In this document: positions 11,738 through 26,619 of the stretch, piece after piece | Position numbering within the stretch: position 1 is the stretch's first letter | Layout: each line of letters begins with the position of its first letter | Assembly (NCBI GenBank): GCA_014529385.2 | Contig: CM043946.1 | Span: 33,748,558-33,812,557, forward strand | Length of the DNA stretch: 64,000 nt | Reading direction: 5' to 3' | Origin: Adiantum capillus-veneris | Taxonomy: Eukaryota > Streptophyta > Polypodiopsida > Polypodiales > Pteridaceae | Notes under the pieces: generated by a model | Told to the model about the DNA's origin: nothing | Database searches by the model: none | The model's input: only the letters and a program-made list of their open reading frames with translations | Translations under genes and position numbers: made by a program

Positions 11738-13056
11738 AGAATCGTTTTCATCCTCAAAAACACAAGTGGTAGTATCTTTGTAAGAACACTGATGTTTTCC
11801 TTATTGGCATCCCATATGTGATACTTGATGTAGTGACGAGGTTCAATGAAACCAAGAGCAACATCTTAATTTTCAACATTGTTTTCCTTTTGCAACCACG
11901 CGTATCTAGATAGTATCTCATGATAACTCATGTGAGTATCTTAAAAAACTCATAGCTACTGAGGGATAGAATAGGGAGTGTTCTCAGGTCAGACTTCTGA
12001 ACATTTTGGAACACACAGAACTACATGTTCACCCCTAATAAAGGTTACATGCCAACATACTTTGTCAGCACACATACTAAGTCCTTGACTTATGAAACTA
12101 TTAAAATCCGTATCCAACCCCACCACAACAGGTGTTCAAAGTTGAAAACCTAACCTAAGAAAATTAAAGAATAGGGAGAGAATTGCCCATTTAGAATGAT
12201 TTGTGCTAACGTATGTCTTAGCAGATCCTTTAGCAAAAAATACTTGTAAGCTACCCATCCAAGGCGGGATGAATAGCAGTATAGTAAGAGTGAGGTACTT
12301 TCCCCCAACCACTTACAGACAGTCTTCCATGACGATAAACCATGACTCAAACATTGAGTATCCATCCATATACTCGATATGGAATGGAGACAACCAACTA
12401 GATTGAAAGCAGGTTGGAGTAGAGTAAACTCTTAGAGTTTAGACCAAACAACCACAGATACCCATACTGAGCCATTACCTTGTATGGCAAGGTGTAAACT
12501 CATAATAAATCTGCAGTAGAGATTGCACTTGCAGTGCAAAAAGTGCAGAAAGAATAAAGTGCATGAATTTGCATGCCACTCCAGATAAATTAGTGTTAAA
12601 CATAGGGCGCATAACACCTAGTGTGCATGCATTTAACACAAACTTATCCAAACCGTAATTCCATGATGAGACTTTCCACTATACATATGAAAAATCCTTG
12701 CAACAAAAGTTGGACCATAACAGATGTGACAACCCATTACACCTAGGTACCAACCATGAGACATTCTCATGAACGTAGCATACTTGGCTTTATGTAGAAA
12801 CGACCCTCCGTTAAGGTGGTTTCACAACACTTTTAATCAAAACAAGTCTGTACTGAGTAACCGACAATTTCTGGCCACTGAAATTGTTCCTGATATGGTA
12901 TGCTCCAAATGGTTTAATAAATGGATGCAACCAGCACGTAGGGACGTCGTCGCGATACATCATTAGAAATTAGGCGTCAATGTCAATCCCAGAGACTCAT
13001 ATTCGCCACATGTGGAATATGTCTCAAATAAGGATGACCAAAAAAAAAACATCCAG
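11738..13056 (-). other. Element B internal region, 3' part, no recognised domain
   Basis: Minus-strand open frames at 12150-12365 and 12432-12617 show no reverse transcriptase, integrase or other domain I can name. Sequence continuity with 24469 onward is interrupted only by element A. Confidence 0.5.
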
Positions 13057-13210
13057 TGACAGGAGCAAAGCAAACCCCGAACCCCGGCGGCCTCTAAAAT
13101 GCCGGGGACCGAATGGCGCGCCTCGGGCCTGTCACGGTAAAGCAAACAGGGGGCACCACCTAGCTTTGAGCGGCTAGGACGCAGAACACGATGATATGAA
13201 CACCGCAGAC

Positions 13211-13212
<2 letters not shown>

Positions 13213-13249
<37 letters not shown>
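13213..13249. repeat. (AC)n microsatellite in element A LTR
   Basis: About 18 AC units. The matching site in the other LTR (near 22388) has only about nine units. Confidence 0.95.
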
Positions 13250-13250
<1 letters not shown>

Positions 13251-14094
13251 CGAGAGAGATTGACAAATGATGAAAATCCTCGGGGGTGTGAGGGAGAATT
13301 ATTTCTATAGTATTTACAATGACCTTCTTTCTGGTGAGGCGGCACACCGTGGTGATAGAGAGGTAGGCAGAGAAAACTACTTGGTGCATTCTCTAAGACG
13401 ATTCAATGATTGTGAAGCTTGCTACCAAGAGCGTGTATACGTGTGTGCATTGACCATTGGAGTCGAGAGGTGGGTGTGGCTCCCTTCACATGGTGCAATT
13501 ACCAAGGCAAACCAACACACAAGCCCCCCTTCCCCGTGATGCCAATAGTGTCAAATCTTTCCACTACACTCTACCAAGTGATGACCTCTCATGAACTGCC
13601 CCCCACCCCCCCGATAGTGACCTGTCAGTGCCAATTTATAGTTGTTGGCTGCTTGGATTATGGTAATCCCGATGTGATTAGGGTAAGCTAATCTGGGAGA
13701 CAAAGCAAGCGGTGGGCCTGGTGTGGTTGACCCTTGCTTTGTTTTGGGAGGTTATTAAAAACTGAGAATCTCTAGGTGGGCCTTTGTGACCATCACCTAG
13801 AGAGAGGGAATTTACAAATTGGGAATTTTACAAGGCTTGGGTAAAAATTGAAGAAATGATGAACATAATCTACAAATTACTGAAAATGGCATCGTGGTTG
13901 CGTGATGCCGGCGAATGGTGTGTTGCCGGTGCATCGGTGTAGCACGTACTTCTTTTCGGGGTCGGCCGGGGCATGCCTTCGGCGCATTTCCTCTTTTTGT
14001 AGTTGGCGGTGTGTGCTTTGGGTGTTCTCCTTCTTTTTGTCGATGTCGATAGCGTAAGATCCTCCTTTTTTTGTAATTTTTTTTAAGTGCGTGC

Positions 14095-15068
<974 letters not shown>

Positions 15069-15502
15069 TGTATAAGGCTGAAGGGAGTGTGGACAAGAGG
15101 GGGTGTGGGTACGACCCGCCGGGGCTGGTGTGTGGACAAGCAGAGAGAGAGAGAGAGGTGAGGAATATTTGGAAGAGAGAGAGAGGATACTATCTATGGT
15201 GGCCCACCGGGGCTGGAGTGTGACAGAGATACCAAAGGCACTTACCGGGCCAGATGATGCAGCAGCTGAGTAGGAGAGAGAGAATATCGGCGGGGCCGGG
15301 TAGTAAGAGAGAGAGATCGTCTTGTGGTGATAATGGAGGGGTGTGGCCAAACTGGTGGCACCCCATTGGTGGTTAACCTTGGGGGGGTATTGTGAATGGT
15401 AAAGGGCTCTTTTTGTTTGTTTTTTTTTTCTTCTTTTGGTAACAAACCCCTTCTTCCTTAGGGTGTGGTTGTCATGGGCATGGTTTCGAAAGCCAGCTAT
15501 CA

Positions 15503-15520
15503 TTAGCCCTCCCATCTGTC
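15503..15520 (-). promoter_or_regulatory. Element A polypurine tract
   Basis: Minus strand reads gacagatgggagggctaa directly before the TGATAGC start of the 3' LTR. Confidence 0.75.
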
Positions 15521-15529
15521 TAGAGGCAT

Positions 15530-16876
15530 TCATGCTTCTAGCAATTCCTCTGTATCTTTAGTTATGGAGTTAGAGGGTTCTCCCTCTTCTGGAATGTCTA
15601 GCATGAATTCTGGATCAAACCTAAGAAAATACCATTTCAGTCTCCATCCATTGACCCTAGTCTTGTGAATTCTCCCATCTGCTTCCATCAATTTGTAGCT
15701 GCCGTTGTCATAGCATTTCTTGATGATGAATGGTCTTTCCCATCTGGGTTGAAATTTCTTATCCTTTCTGGTGTCAAATCCTTTGTCGTATCTTTGCACT
15801 AACATACCTTTTTCTAGTCCCTTTTCTTTCACTCCTTGATTGAAAGTGAGCCGGCGTCGTTCTGCCTGTGTTGCATAGTTGATTGATTGCTTCTTCCCTA
15901 TCTAGTTGGAGTCTCTAGAGATCCAGGATATGGTTTCTGAGATTTACAATTGGACGTTGTATCTGGCTAGCCAAAACTCGTAAGCTGGCTATTTGTACCT
16001 CAATGGGTAGAATTGCCTCCTTCCCTATATAGTTGGAGTCTCTCCAGATCCAGGGTATGGTTTCTGCGATTTACAATTGGAAGCTGTATTTGGCTAGCCA
16101 AAACTCGTAAGCTGGCTATCTGTACCTCAATGGGTAGAATTGCCTCCTTCCCATAAACTAGATGGAAAGGGGTGAAGCCTAGTGATGTTCGGAACATCGT
16201 TTGGTAGGCCCAAAGAGCTGCCATGAGATGTTTATCCGAGTCCCCTGTGTGATTTTTCACCTGCTTTGTGATTATTTTACAAATCATTCCATTTACCTTC
16301 TCTACCAGACCATTGCATTGTGGATAGTATGGTGTGGAATGTCGGTGTGTGATGCCTAACTTCTTCATCAGTCCTCCTACCAGATTGCCTCTGAAACCTG
16401 GTCCTCTTATCTGATATTATCTCAAGAGGAGTGCCAAAACGGCAACAAATGTGCTCAAAAGTGAACTTTGCTACCTCTTGGGCTGTAATGCGGGTGGTGG
16501 ATGTTGCTTCTGCCCATCGAGTCATGTAGTCTACACCCACTATGATGTACAGTTTACTTGATTGGGCCCTTGGTGAAGGACCGATTGCATCTATTCCCCA
16601 TTTCTCAAATGGACCATATGAGATGATAGGAGTTTGTGGCTCGTAGGTTAATGTGCGATCACTAGCCACTTGACAAGCCTTACATGTTTTACACCAATGG
16701 TGTACATCCCTGTTCAAACTAGGCCAAGAGTACCCTGCCCGTAGAATCTTCCTACTGGTGATATCTAGAGCAAAATGACCGTCGCACACGCCATCATGGC
16801 AACTTGAAATTACCTCTGTGATCTCACTAGAGGTTGGCACCCGCCTGAGAATCTGATCCTTGCCTTTGCAGTACAA
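15530..16876 (-). pseudogene. Element A integrase
   Basis: The enzyme would join element cDNA to the host chromosome. Minus-strand order: an HHCC zinc domain (CHDGVCDGHFALDITSRKIL, then CKTCKACQ, about 16800-16665); and a DDE core with first Asp in WGIDAIGP (16580) and second Asp in EIISDK (16415). In the second motif the usual DxGxxF is DKRTRF. The Glu lies in PQCNGLVEKVNG (about 16320-16285). The C-terminal domain contains WAYQTMFRTSLGFTPFHLVYG (16215-16155) and RWERPFIIKKCYDNGSYKL (15750-15695). A frameshift lies near 16370 and a 127-bp tandem duplication interrupts the C-terminal part. It ends with TGA at 15530, just before the polypurine tract. Confidence 0.85.
15895..16148. repeat. 127-bp tandem duplication in element A integrase
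   Basis: tagttggagtctct occurs at 15903 and 16030, and aactcgtaagctggctat and tcaatgggtagaattgcctc recur at the same spacing. The two units differ by a handful of substitutions. 127 is not a multiple of 3, so it breaks the frame. Confidence 0.9.
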
Positions 16877-18049
16877 GTGTTCGTTTACAAGGCGGTATCT
16901 GGTAGCCTTCCTTACCAGCCACTACTTTCTGGCCTTTGGTGTATCCCTCCGGACATTCTCCTGTATCTAGAAAGATGACAATATCAGGCATAGCATCACT
17001 ACCTTGAAAGAGGGGTAGCTTCAGTTTGATGGCTCCTATGGGAACATCTTGTATTATTTCTTTGGCTAGAGCATCTGCCTCCTGATTTTCTACTCTAGGG
17101 ACGTGAAATAGTCTCACTGCTTCAATCCTCCTTAGAAGATTCTTAACTTGGCGTAGTTGACCAAGTAAAACCTGATTCTTACAAACCCAAGTGCCATTTA
17201 TTTGCCTTATCAAAAGCAAAGCATCACCAAACACATTTAGGAGTTGAAATCCTTGTGAAATACATTGCTCCAACCCAAGAATTAGGGCTGCATATTCTAC
17301 TTCATTGTTGGAGTGGGAGTGTAATAACTGCCCGATGGAGAATACTCTTTCTTGTTGCTTGTCAAAAATGACTATGCGAGCTACACACTGGTCCACTGTT
17401 CTCTTGTATGCTCCGTCAAAGAAAAGAGAGTGAGCTTTTTCTAGCCTAGGACTCTCTACCTTTGGTGTTTCTTCCTTTGCTTCCGTGTTGACCTTCAACT
17501 TCTTCTCATAGTGGCGACGAGTGAGAATTCCCACTAAACTAGCTCTAGTGGAGTTTTCTACTTGCATGGTGTAGTCAAACTCTTGTAATTTAATTAACCA
17601 CTTAGAGATCCTAGATGATACATCCATGTGTCGCATTACATATGGGAGAACCTCTTCCATTGTCAGGATTACAAAGGGTCTAGGCAGGAGATAGGAGTGG
17701 AACTTTGTGATAGCAAACATTAGTGCTAGAACCATGTGTTCTACTTCGGTAAATCCCTTTTCTGACGGGGTCATGACACGACTAGAGAAGTAAATAGGAC
17801 GCATGAAAGAATTTTGAGGGTCCTTTTTTATTAGCACGGCTCCGAGTGTATCACTTCCTACACTAGGGTTCACATAAAATGGCTCGTCCCACTTAGGAGG
17901 TGAAATAGTGGGAAGCTTAGATAGGATTTGCTTTACCTCAGTCAATTGTTGCTTGTTCTCTTCACTCCATGAGAAGACATCCCTCTGGGTGAGTTGTTGT
18001 AGGGGAAGGACCACTTGAGATAACAAGTGAATGAACCTGCTTAAGTATC
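16827..18049 (-). pseudogene. Element A RNase H pair (gypsy type plus archaeal type)
   Basis: RNase H removes the RNA strand during reverse transcription. The 399-residue frame (18026-16827) holds the ordinary gypsy RNase H at residues 50-165 (LGAVLIKKD, PIYFSSRVM, FTEVEHMVLALMFAI, WLIKLQEFDYTM). Its first acidic site reads YVNPS and the third region LTMEE, so its catalytic set looks degenerate. A second RNase H covers residues 199-325 with D204 (FFDGAY), E244 (NNEVEYAAL), D268 (FGDALLLI) and D318 (NQEADALAKE). The second copy is the archaeal-like domain known from Tat elements, where the resident domain tends to decay. The frame is separated from the RT by a frameshift near 18040. Confidence 0.85.
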
Positions 18050-19150
18050 TTACCTTCTGAAGGAAAGAAACAGTTGCTTAGCGGTGGTGGGTGACGACAA
18101 AGATACCAGGGCCTGGATCTTGCTAGGGTCAACCTCAATCCCTTTTGCTAAAATTACATGGCCGAGAAGAGTGACTTTGCTTTCACCAATGTGACACTTA
18201 TCCACGTTGAGCTGGCCAACCAAGGTTTGCAGCCTTGTTAAGCCATCATAGACTTTGCTTAAATGAAGGGCTCGTGAACTATAGATGCAAAAATCATATA
18301 TGAAAACTCGTATTGATGTTCCAAAGTAGGGTCGAAAAACAAAGGTCACATAGCGCTGAAATGTGGCCGGGGCGTTAGTGAGGCCAAAAGGCATCACCCT
18401 ATAAGCAAAGCATCCCCAAGGTGTGATGAAGGTTGTCTTCTTCTGATCTTCTTCTCCAATGCTAATCTGGAAGTATCCTGAGTAGCCATCGCACACTGTG
18501 TATCGTTCATGACCCGCCACTTCATTGAGAATTTCATCCTGGGATGGGAGAGGAAAGTGATCCCTCTTCATGGCTGCATTGAGAGGTTTATAGTCCACAC
18601 AGACTCTCCACTTACCGTTTTGTTTTGGTGTGACTACTACTGGGGAGACCCATTCTAAGTCTTCGATAGGGTAGATGAAACCTGCTCGTAGCAAACTTCT
18701 CACTTCTTTAAGTAGTGCCTCTTGTTGGATTACTCCGAGTCTTTTGAGCTTCTGCACTACGGGTTTACTGCCTTCCTTGAGTTTTATGTGGTGTTGCACC
18801 ACTGTAATTCCTGTGATCTTATCCTAGCCATCAATGAACAAAGTAGTGAAGTTGCCTAGCATGGAGACATATTCCTTCCTTTCCTCATTGGTTAACTCAT
18901 TTGAGAGAATTTTTTGTAATTTACCTGCATCCTCCAAGGACTGTGTACCTGATGATTCCTCTTGGTTTGTCGGGTGTGTTTTAGATTGTGTCAATCTTTT
19001 CGGGTCTCTGAGAATGACCCCCATCACTTTGATGCTACTGTCACTTCCGTCGGTGGTGGTCGTCTCTTCTCCTAAGGTAGACGAATAGTCGCTGGTGGAC
19101 TCATCTTTTGAAGCCTCCAAGATCATGTTCCGTTGCTTCCCAGTCCTCAT
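18050..19150 (-). pseudogene. Element A reverse transcriptase with broken active site
   Basis: Copies element RNA into DNA. The linker (19150-18824) leads into RT motifs in the 250-residue frame 18802-18050: LLRAGFIYPIEDLEWVSPVV, KQNGKWRVCVDYKPLN, VCDGYSGYFQI (first catalytic Asp, residue 105), FGLTNAPATFQR, RVFIYDFCIYS and LLGHVI. The normal Y/F-x-D-D motif reads FIYD: the first Asp (residue 169) is Tyr, a GAT-to-TAT change near 18296. One stop separates linker and RT at about 18824. Without both Asp residues polymerase activity is not expected. Confidence 0.9.
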
Positions 19151-19560
19151 GTCATAGATATGGACTTCCCTTTAGCGTCCTTCATCTGAATCATTCCGGT
19201 GCTCCAGTCTTGTTTAGCCTCCATATCCATAAGACAAGGCCTCCCAAGAATGATGGGGTAGCCCTCCCCTTTGTGTGGCATGACGAAGATGTCTACCTCC
19301 AATTCTGTATTGAATGCTTTTACTCTGACCGCATTCACAATGCCTACGCATTTTACTCTTACATTGTTTTCCATTTTGGCTCGGCAAGGTGCCGGCCTAC
19401 TTACCTCTAGACCTAGATGGTGCATCATCTTTTCACTCATGACACATATTTGCATGCCACCATCTATGTAGAAGTTTGAGATCTGTTGCACCTTGATGTG
19501 GGAATCCATGGTCGGTAGGATGTCATTGAGATCCCTTCCAAAGATAGCCCCAGCTATCCT
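19147..19560 (-). pseudogene. Element A aspartic protease
   Basis: Would process the gag-pol polyprotein. Motifs: ISNFYIDGGMQICVM (active Asp followed by GG rather than SG, a form found in Tat-like proteases), SEKMMHHLGL, and PIILGRPCL, the flap and terminal ILGR block. The frame is open from 19509 to 19147. It lies between gag and the RT linker. Confidence 0.8.
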
Positions 19561-19566
19561 GGGTCT

Positions 19567-20911
19567 TTATTTCCTAGTACTCACCATTTTTGTCCATTGC
19601 CTCCTCATTCTTGGTGCAAGGTGGAGTAGTTGGGGCCAAGTTATCTTCGGGCCCTGCATTAACACATCCTGAACTAAGTCATAGGGTTTTGCATACTCAC
19701 CTAGTGAGAAGTCCACGATGTCTATCTTCCGTCGTGGTTTAGCTGCTTGCTTGCTAGACTCGGCCTTCCCTTTCATCTTCTCTTCTCTTTGAGAGGCCTC
19801 CTTGTTCCTGGAACGCTTCACTCCCATAGCATCCACTTCTTCTACCTTCGCTTTTCCTTTGTGCTTCTCTCGAACTGATTCTTCTACCTTTGCCTTCCCT
19901 TTAGCTTCCAAGCTAATAACACTCACCGCTTGGTTCACAGCAGGTGGTGGAAGTAGTGGTGGAATGAGAGGTTGGGGTGGTGGTTGTTGTTGTACAGGTG
20001 GTCAAAGGATTTGGACCGGTGGGATCGGCCTTTGTTGCCTAGGTGGTGGTGGTCTTGCCCTTGGCGGAGAGATTTGATTCTGTCTCCCCCCTCTATTGCA
20101 ATTATGCCTCCTTGGATTTGGGCAGTAATACATATCATGGCCATCTTCCCCGCAATTGTAGCAGTGGTACTCTTGGTTTTGCCTTTGTTGTCCTCTTTCT
20201 TGTTCTGGATTCCTGATAGGTGCTTACCCTTGCTGCACCAGATGCACGGATAAACTCTCTAGTTGGGTGGTGATGCGACTCAGTAGGTCTTGCTGCTCTT
20301 CTGATGCCTCTTGCGGTTGGGCTCTATGATTGGCTGTTGCAGCCATTGGGGTTGGTCGGGACGAGCTTGTTTCCTATGACTCGTTTACTCTTGCTTGCAT
20401 GCGCAGCTTCTTGTCTTTAAGGTGGCCTACTTTGACTGCCAACTCATATGTTGCAGGAAACCTTTCCTTCACCTTCTCTCTAAGCGGCGACCATAGACCA
20501 GCAATGAAACGGCCCTTCTTTAGAAAATTAGGCACTTCTTCACCTTCCTCTAGTGAGGAAACCCATCTCTCCCATAAGTCCACAAATTTGGACTCGTAGG
20601 TGGTATACTCTATCAGACTTCCCTGCTTCAATTTCGTCAGTAGGCTGCCATAGCCTCTCTGAGGTTGTGCCTCCACCAAACCTCTTTACAAAAGCAGCCC
20701 TTAATACATCCCATGCATTCTTGGTAGCATGGGGCAATGCATTATACCAGGACTTGGCCTCTACTTTCATCAGTAGAGGAAAAATTTGAAGTCGTGAAGC
20801 GTCGTCATCTTTGTTGGAGACGACACAAGCAATGTCGAAATCATCCAAAAAGTCGGTGGTGAGATATTCTCCCTTCTTTCCACTGAACGTGGGGAAAGAA
20901 ACACTTGCCAT
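19567..20911 (-). pseudogene. Element A gag with CCHC zinc knuckle
   Basis: Gag forms the particle that packages element RNA. The start MASVSFPTFSG (20911) leads into a retrotransposon gag domain (SRLQIFPLLMKVEAKSWYN, WDVLRAAFVKRFGG). A frameshift near 20660 moves to the frame with YESKFVDLWERWVSSLEE and KVGHLKDKKLRMQARV. Stops follow near 20374 and 20225. A zinc knuckle, CYNCGEDGHDMYYC (C-x2-C-x4-H-x4-C), lies at 20122-20163. A Pro-rich stretch follows, with a TGA near 20000, then a Lys/Glu-rich segment (19938-19567). The start fits because an upstream frame break and stop precede it. Confidence 0.85.
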
Positions 20912-21241
20912 GGTAGTGACTCAGGAAATTACAAACCTTTTTTTTTTTAAAGATTAACAATAGTAGCGGCTCATAGCGGCTTTTTACAGGGTTGGGTGGA
21001 TAGGTTGAAACAGGATAAAGATAGAAACATTAAAGGAATGATGGTGATCCAATATGGGGAGAACGATAGGGTTGGGGAATTAAGGATTTCTCCTAGTACC
21101 GCCGCACCGAAGAGGTACACAATCTTTTGTTGGTAGAAGACTTTCCTATCTACATAGATATTCACATGCATATGCTGCAGGAATCTGAACGGGAATGTTG
21201 TCGGCCTGTTTTCCCTCATGCACAGAGGGTGGAATACTTAC

Positions 21242-21634
21242 TTATACTCTTACCGTGCCAGTGTTAATGAGTCGGCACATCCACAGGAGGTTGTCACCTT
21301 TCATGGGCTCTACCTTTCCTTCATCGCTTAGCACGTATGGGGTGATGACGACGCGTCTAACCACTCCCAGCCTCTTGGCTAGTAGCAATTGCAGATAATT
21401 TCCGTAGTCGGCGTGTTGCATGAATTCTACTCCATTCAGCTGCAACTCGTCTCCAACCCACTGGGTTTCACCCGTGGTGGAGAGATTCTTCAGGATAAGT
21501 TGCACACGGAAAGGAGGAAGATCCTCTACCCGCCTTCCAAAACAGCGAGACCAGTAGCCGAACCACTCTTCCCTAGGACATGGGAATCTTCTTACCACTT
21601 CTTCTTCATGATTATCGAAGTGGATTGGTAGCAC
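21242..21634 (-). CDS. Unassigned leader ORF upstream of element A gag
   Basis: A 130-residue frame on the coding strand, between primer site and gag. It begins MLPIHFDNHEEEVVRRFP and contains FGYWSRCFGRRVEDLPPFRV, then GDELQLNGVEF and YLQLLLAKRLGVVRRVVIT. Composition is protein-like, with mixed hydrophobic and charged residues and no repeats. I recognise no domain. Traces of a further frame lie upstream (21981-21769). It could be an extra 5' ORF of the element, a captured host fragment, or chance. Confidence 0.4.
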   Translation of the reverse strand: MLPIHFDNHEEEVVRRFPCPREEWFGYWSRCFGRRVEDLPPFRVQLILKNLSTTGETQWVGDELQLNGVEFMQHADYGNYLQLLLAKRLGVVRRVVITPYVLSDEGKVEPMKGDNLLWMCRLINTGTVRV

Positions 21635-22216
21635 TCACATGCGTCGCGCAAATTGGTAGGCGACCTTCCGCCGCTTAGCTTCGGATGACTTTCTCTTTGG
21701 CAAGCTGGGTACAACCCGGATCTCTGAGCTTGAAGTACTTGCTTGGCAAGATGTTTCTCCCTTCGGGGTCATGTGTTTCCAGACTGGCTTATCTTTTCCT
21801 TACCTTTGGCTCGAGCAGCCCCCTTAGGCCACTTTGGAGTAAAGGTTATAACTTTTACTACAGTTTCTTTAGGGAAGAGAGGCCTCACATTTTCTTTCCT
21901 TTTTGATGTGAATGACTTCCTCGTGATGAATGTCCATGTAGACAATTTCAACCCCTTCGCTGCCTTCGTTGTTGCTGGCACTCATTGGCAGTGTGTTTTG
22001 GTTGACAACAGTGATGGCACCTCACTGACCTCCCACCTGATGCTCTCAATTTGTGGTTACAATGAGCAACACTGCAGCCTGGCAGTAGTACTTCAATGAA
22101 GGTGGCTAGTGCCTCCTTAGTCTCCTCCAGTTAGAAAATTCCTTCAGCCATTCATCCATGATTGATGGCGTGCGTCACTTCAAGCATTGTAAACTAAAGG
22201 TCTTAGAAGCCCTCCT

Positions 22217-22230
22217 TAGTGGGGGCACCA
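22217..22230 (-). promoter_or_regulatory. Element A primer-binding site
   Basis: Minus strand reads TGGTGCCCCCACTA two bases after the LTR end (CCCATCA). TGG at the start is the hallmark of a tRNA 3'-CCA match. I cannot name the tRNA. The same motif recurs at 51199 and 54146. Confidence 0.7.
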
Positions 22231-22232
22231 AA

Positions 22233-24468
<2,236 letters not shown>

Positions 24469-26619
24469 CCAGCAAGTACAAGATGTACTTGTGTGTGGAG
24501 GTAATTGCAAAACACTCCGTGACAAGAGTGAGAGGGACCCTCATTATCAGTGCTCCATACTGGCTAAACCGAACTCCTTGAGTTCCTAGACCATGTTGTA
24601 TCCCGTATGGCATGTGCCAAAGCGAACCCTATAAGTGGGTTGATAATAACATAATGCAAAAATGTATATTGGACACTATGGCCCAAAATACTTTGTTCGG
24701 ACATGCCCTTGGCATGTCTCGGAAACGTGCAATCATATTTATACGAGTTGAAAAATTCAAACAAAGCATACTAAAAAATGGAATAGCACCAATCAATAAA
24801 TACGTACCTGGGGATTGAACTATATGTGCACTTACCCGTATTCAATTGCAAAGGAGCACGGCGCCCACTTGAGAGAAAACCAAGTAGCATTGTATTGCCA
24901 AAACCCTAGGTGTTGCCTTCGCAATCTAGACCCGTTGGTTAGAATCTACGTAGTCAAACCCCTTGGTAAGACGCTTTGTAGAAATTACGCAACTAGTAGG
25001 TAACAGTAAGCAACATAGTCAACCGTGTATAGACTGATTGCAATCAACTGAAAAAGTTGAATTTATCCATTATGTGTGGTAAATTGCGGTATTCTTTCCT
25101 TGAAAGTATAACAAAAATGGATCAAACTATGATCCTCAATGCCGATGGGATGATTTAGTAAACATCCACTCGGTCTTTCCCCAGAAATGTACTTCCATAG
25201 ACACTCATAGTGCTACAAAGAGAGCAGGATATCAACACAAGTGAAATGCCTAGCTCTTATGGATAGACATGATGTCACAACGATTTGCTGCAGCTAGACT
25301 CCATGATAGAGAGCAGCTAATGTGAGTTTAAGGCTATCAAAAGCTCAACTCGAGCGTCGCAATAAAAACACGTAGTGCAAAAATGACACTCGAAACATTC
25401 GCAATGACAAGACTCTTGCTTGTCCATTAACGTCTATGTGTATTCCACTGGGTAGATTTGTTTGATCATGAAAACAATCATCCAAGGAATGCCAACAGTT
25501 GGGTCTTACCCGAGATCTGACAATGACTCTTAGCCAACGTGTGTGGCTCATAGCGCTCGTGGCAAGTAGTGTTCAATTGGCGAACCGATGAAGACGTTCG
25601 CTCAGGCTGACTCGCGAACAGAACATGTACCAAAAGATTCTTAGAAAGTTGTCATTATTCGTCGAGAGAAATAAGAGAGAGAAGAAGAGCATGCTGGGCT
25701 CAAGAACTTTCCTTAAATTTCTAGAGTGTGTGCACTTTGCCTGTGAAATAAATCCTAGCTTTAGTTTCATTTTAGTGTTGTTGTGTGTGGACAGCATCCT
25801 AAAAAAACCATGCAAAACAATCCATCACTTATCTTGTGTCCTGGACAGAGCTGCTAGTGCGATAGCGAAAGCGTAATCCATGAAGCAGTGGAGTTCATGC
25901 CACCTTGTTAGCATACCTTGCATGCAGAATTGTAAGCCCTTGCCGAGAATGATGGCCTAAAACATGAGAACCAAAACTAGAAGTGCCTTGCACAGTAGCA
26001 TGTACTATTAGGGATACATCCTAACTTGACTTTTCCACACCTAAAATGGGAACAAATTTCTGATCGTATCAAGTCCCCAAACTTGTGTGCCAATGCCCTT
26101 GATTTGGAGTCAATGGGCTGAATTGTGGCACACGGTAGAAGCCTTGCTTCTCTTGAAACTGGTAAAGCACTTTGCTTTGTACAATAGATAATAGTTGCCA
26201 AAGTAAACATGAAAACATGAAAAAGCAAGGAAAATTGAAAATTATCCAACCTGGTCGTCCTGCTTTAACCAGTTGTGCTGAGATTCTGTAGAAGAAAACT
26301 CGCTCTAAACCGGCTCATGGCCATATTTTCTTTGCGAGAGAGAATTGTTGTGTGGATCATATACACCCTAATGCAGTGATCGTGTACGCACTACATAATG
26401 TGTTCGGCTGATCGTATAAGCTGAGATGATGTGACTGGTCTTATAAAAAAGTACTATACCAGAACAAAAATTGGGGCATAACACTACCCAATTAAAAAAA
26501 CGTACAATACACTGAAAATCCATATGCAAGTATGAAAAAATGTCTAAGCATAACATGTTCAAAAGACATATAACTACTGTGCCGTGCACCAAATCTAGAG
26601 TTTATGTTGAATTACGAAC
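24469..26619 (-). other. Element B internal region, middle part
   Basis: No domain recognised on either strand. The text is recognisably related to 31040-32100, for example the pairs near 24927 and 31060, 25190 and 31310, and 25330 and 31445. This marks a second copy of the same family. Confidence 0.6.

Noticed and set aside
21743-22099. 118-codon plus-strand frame in element A
   Set aside because: Antisense to the element's leader region; the coding strand of the element is minus.
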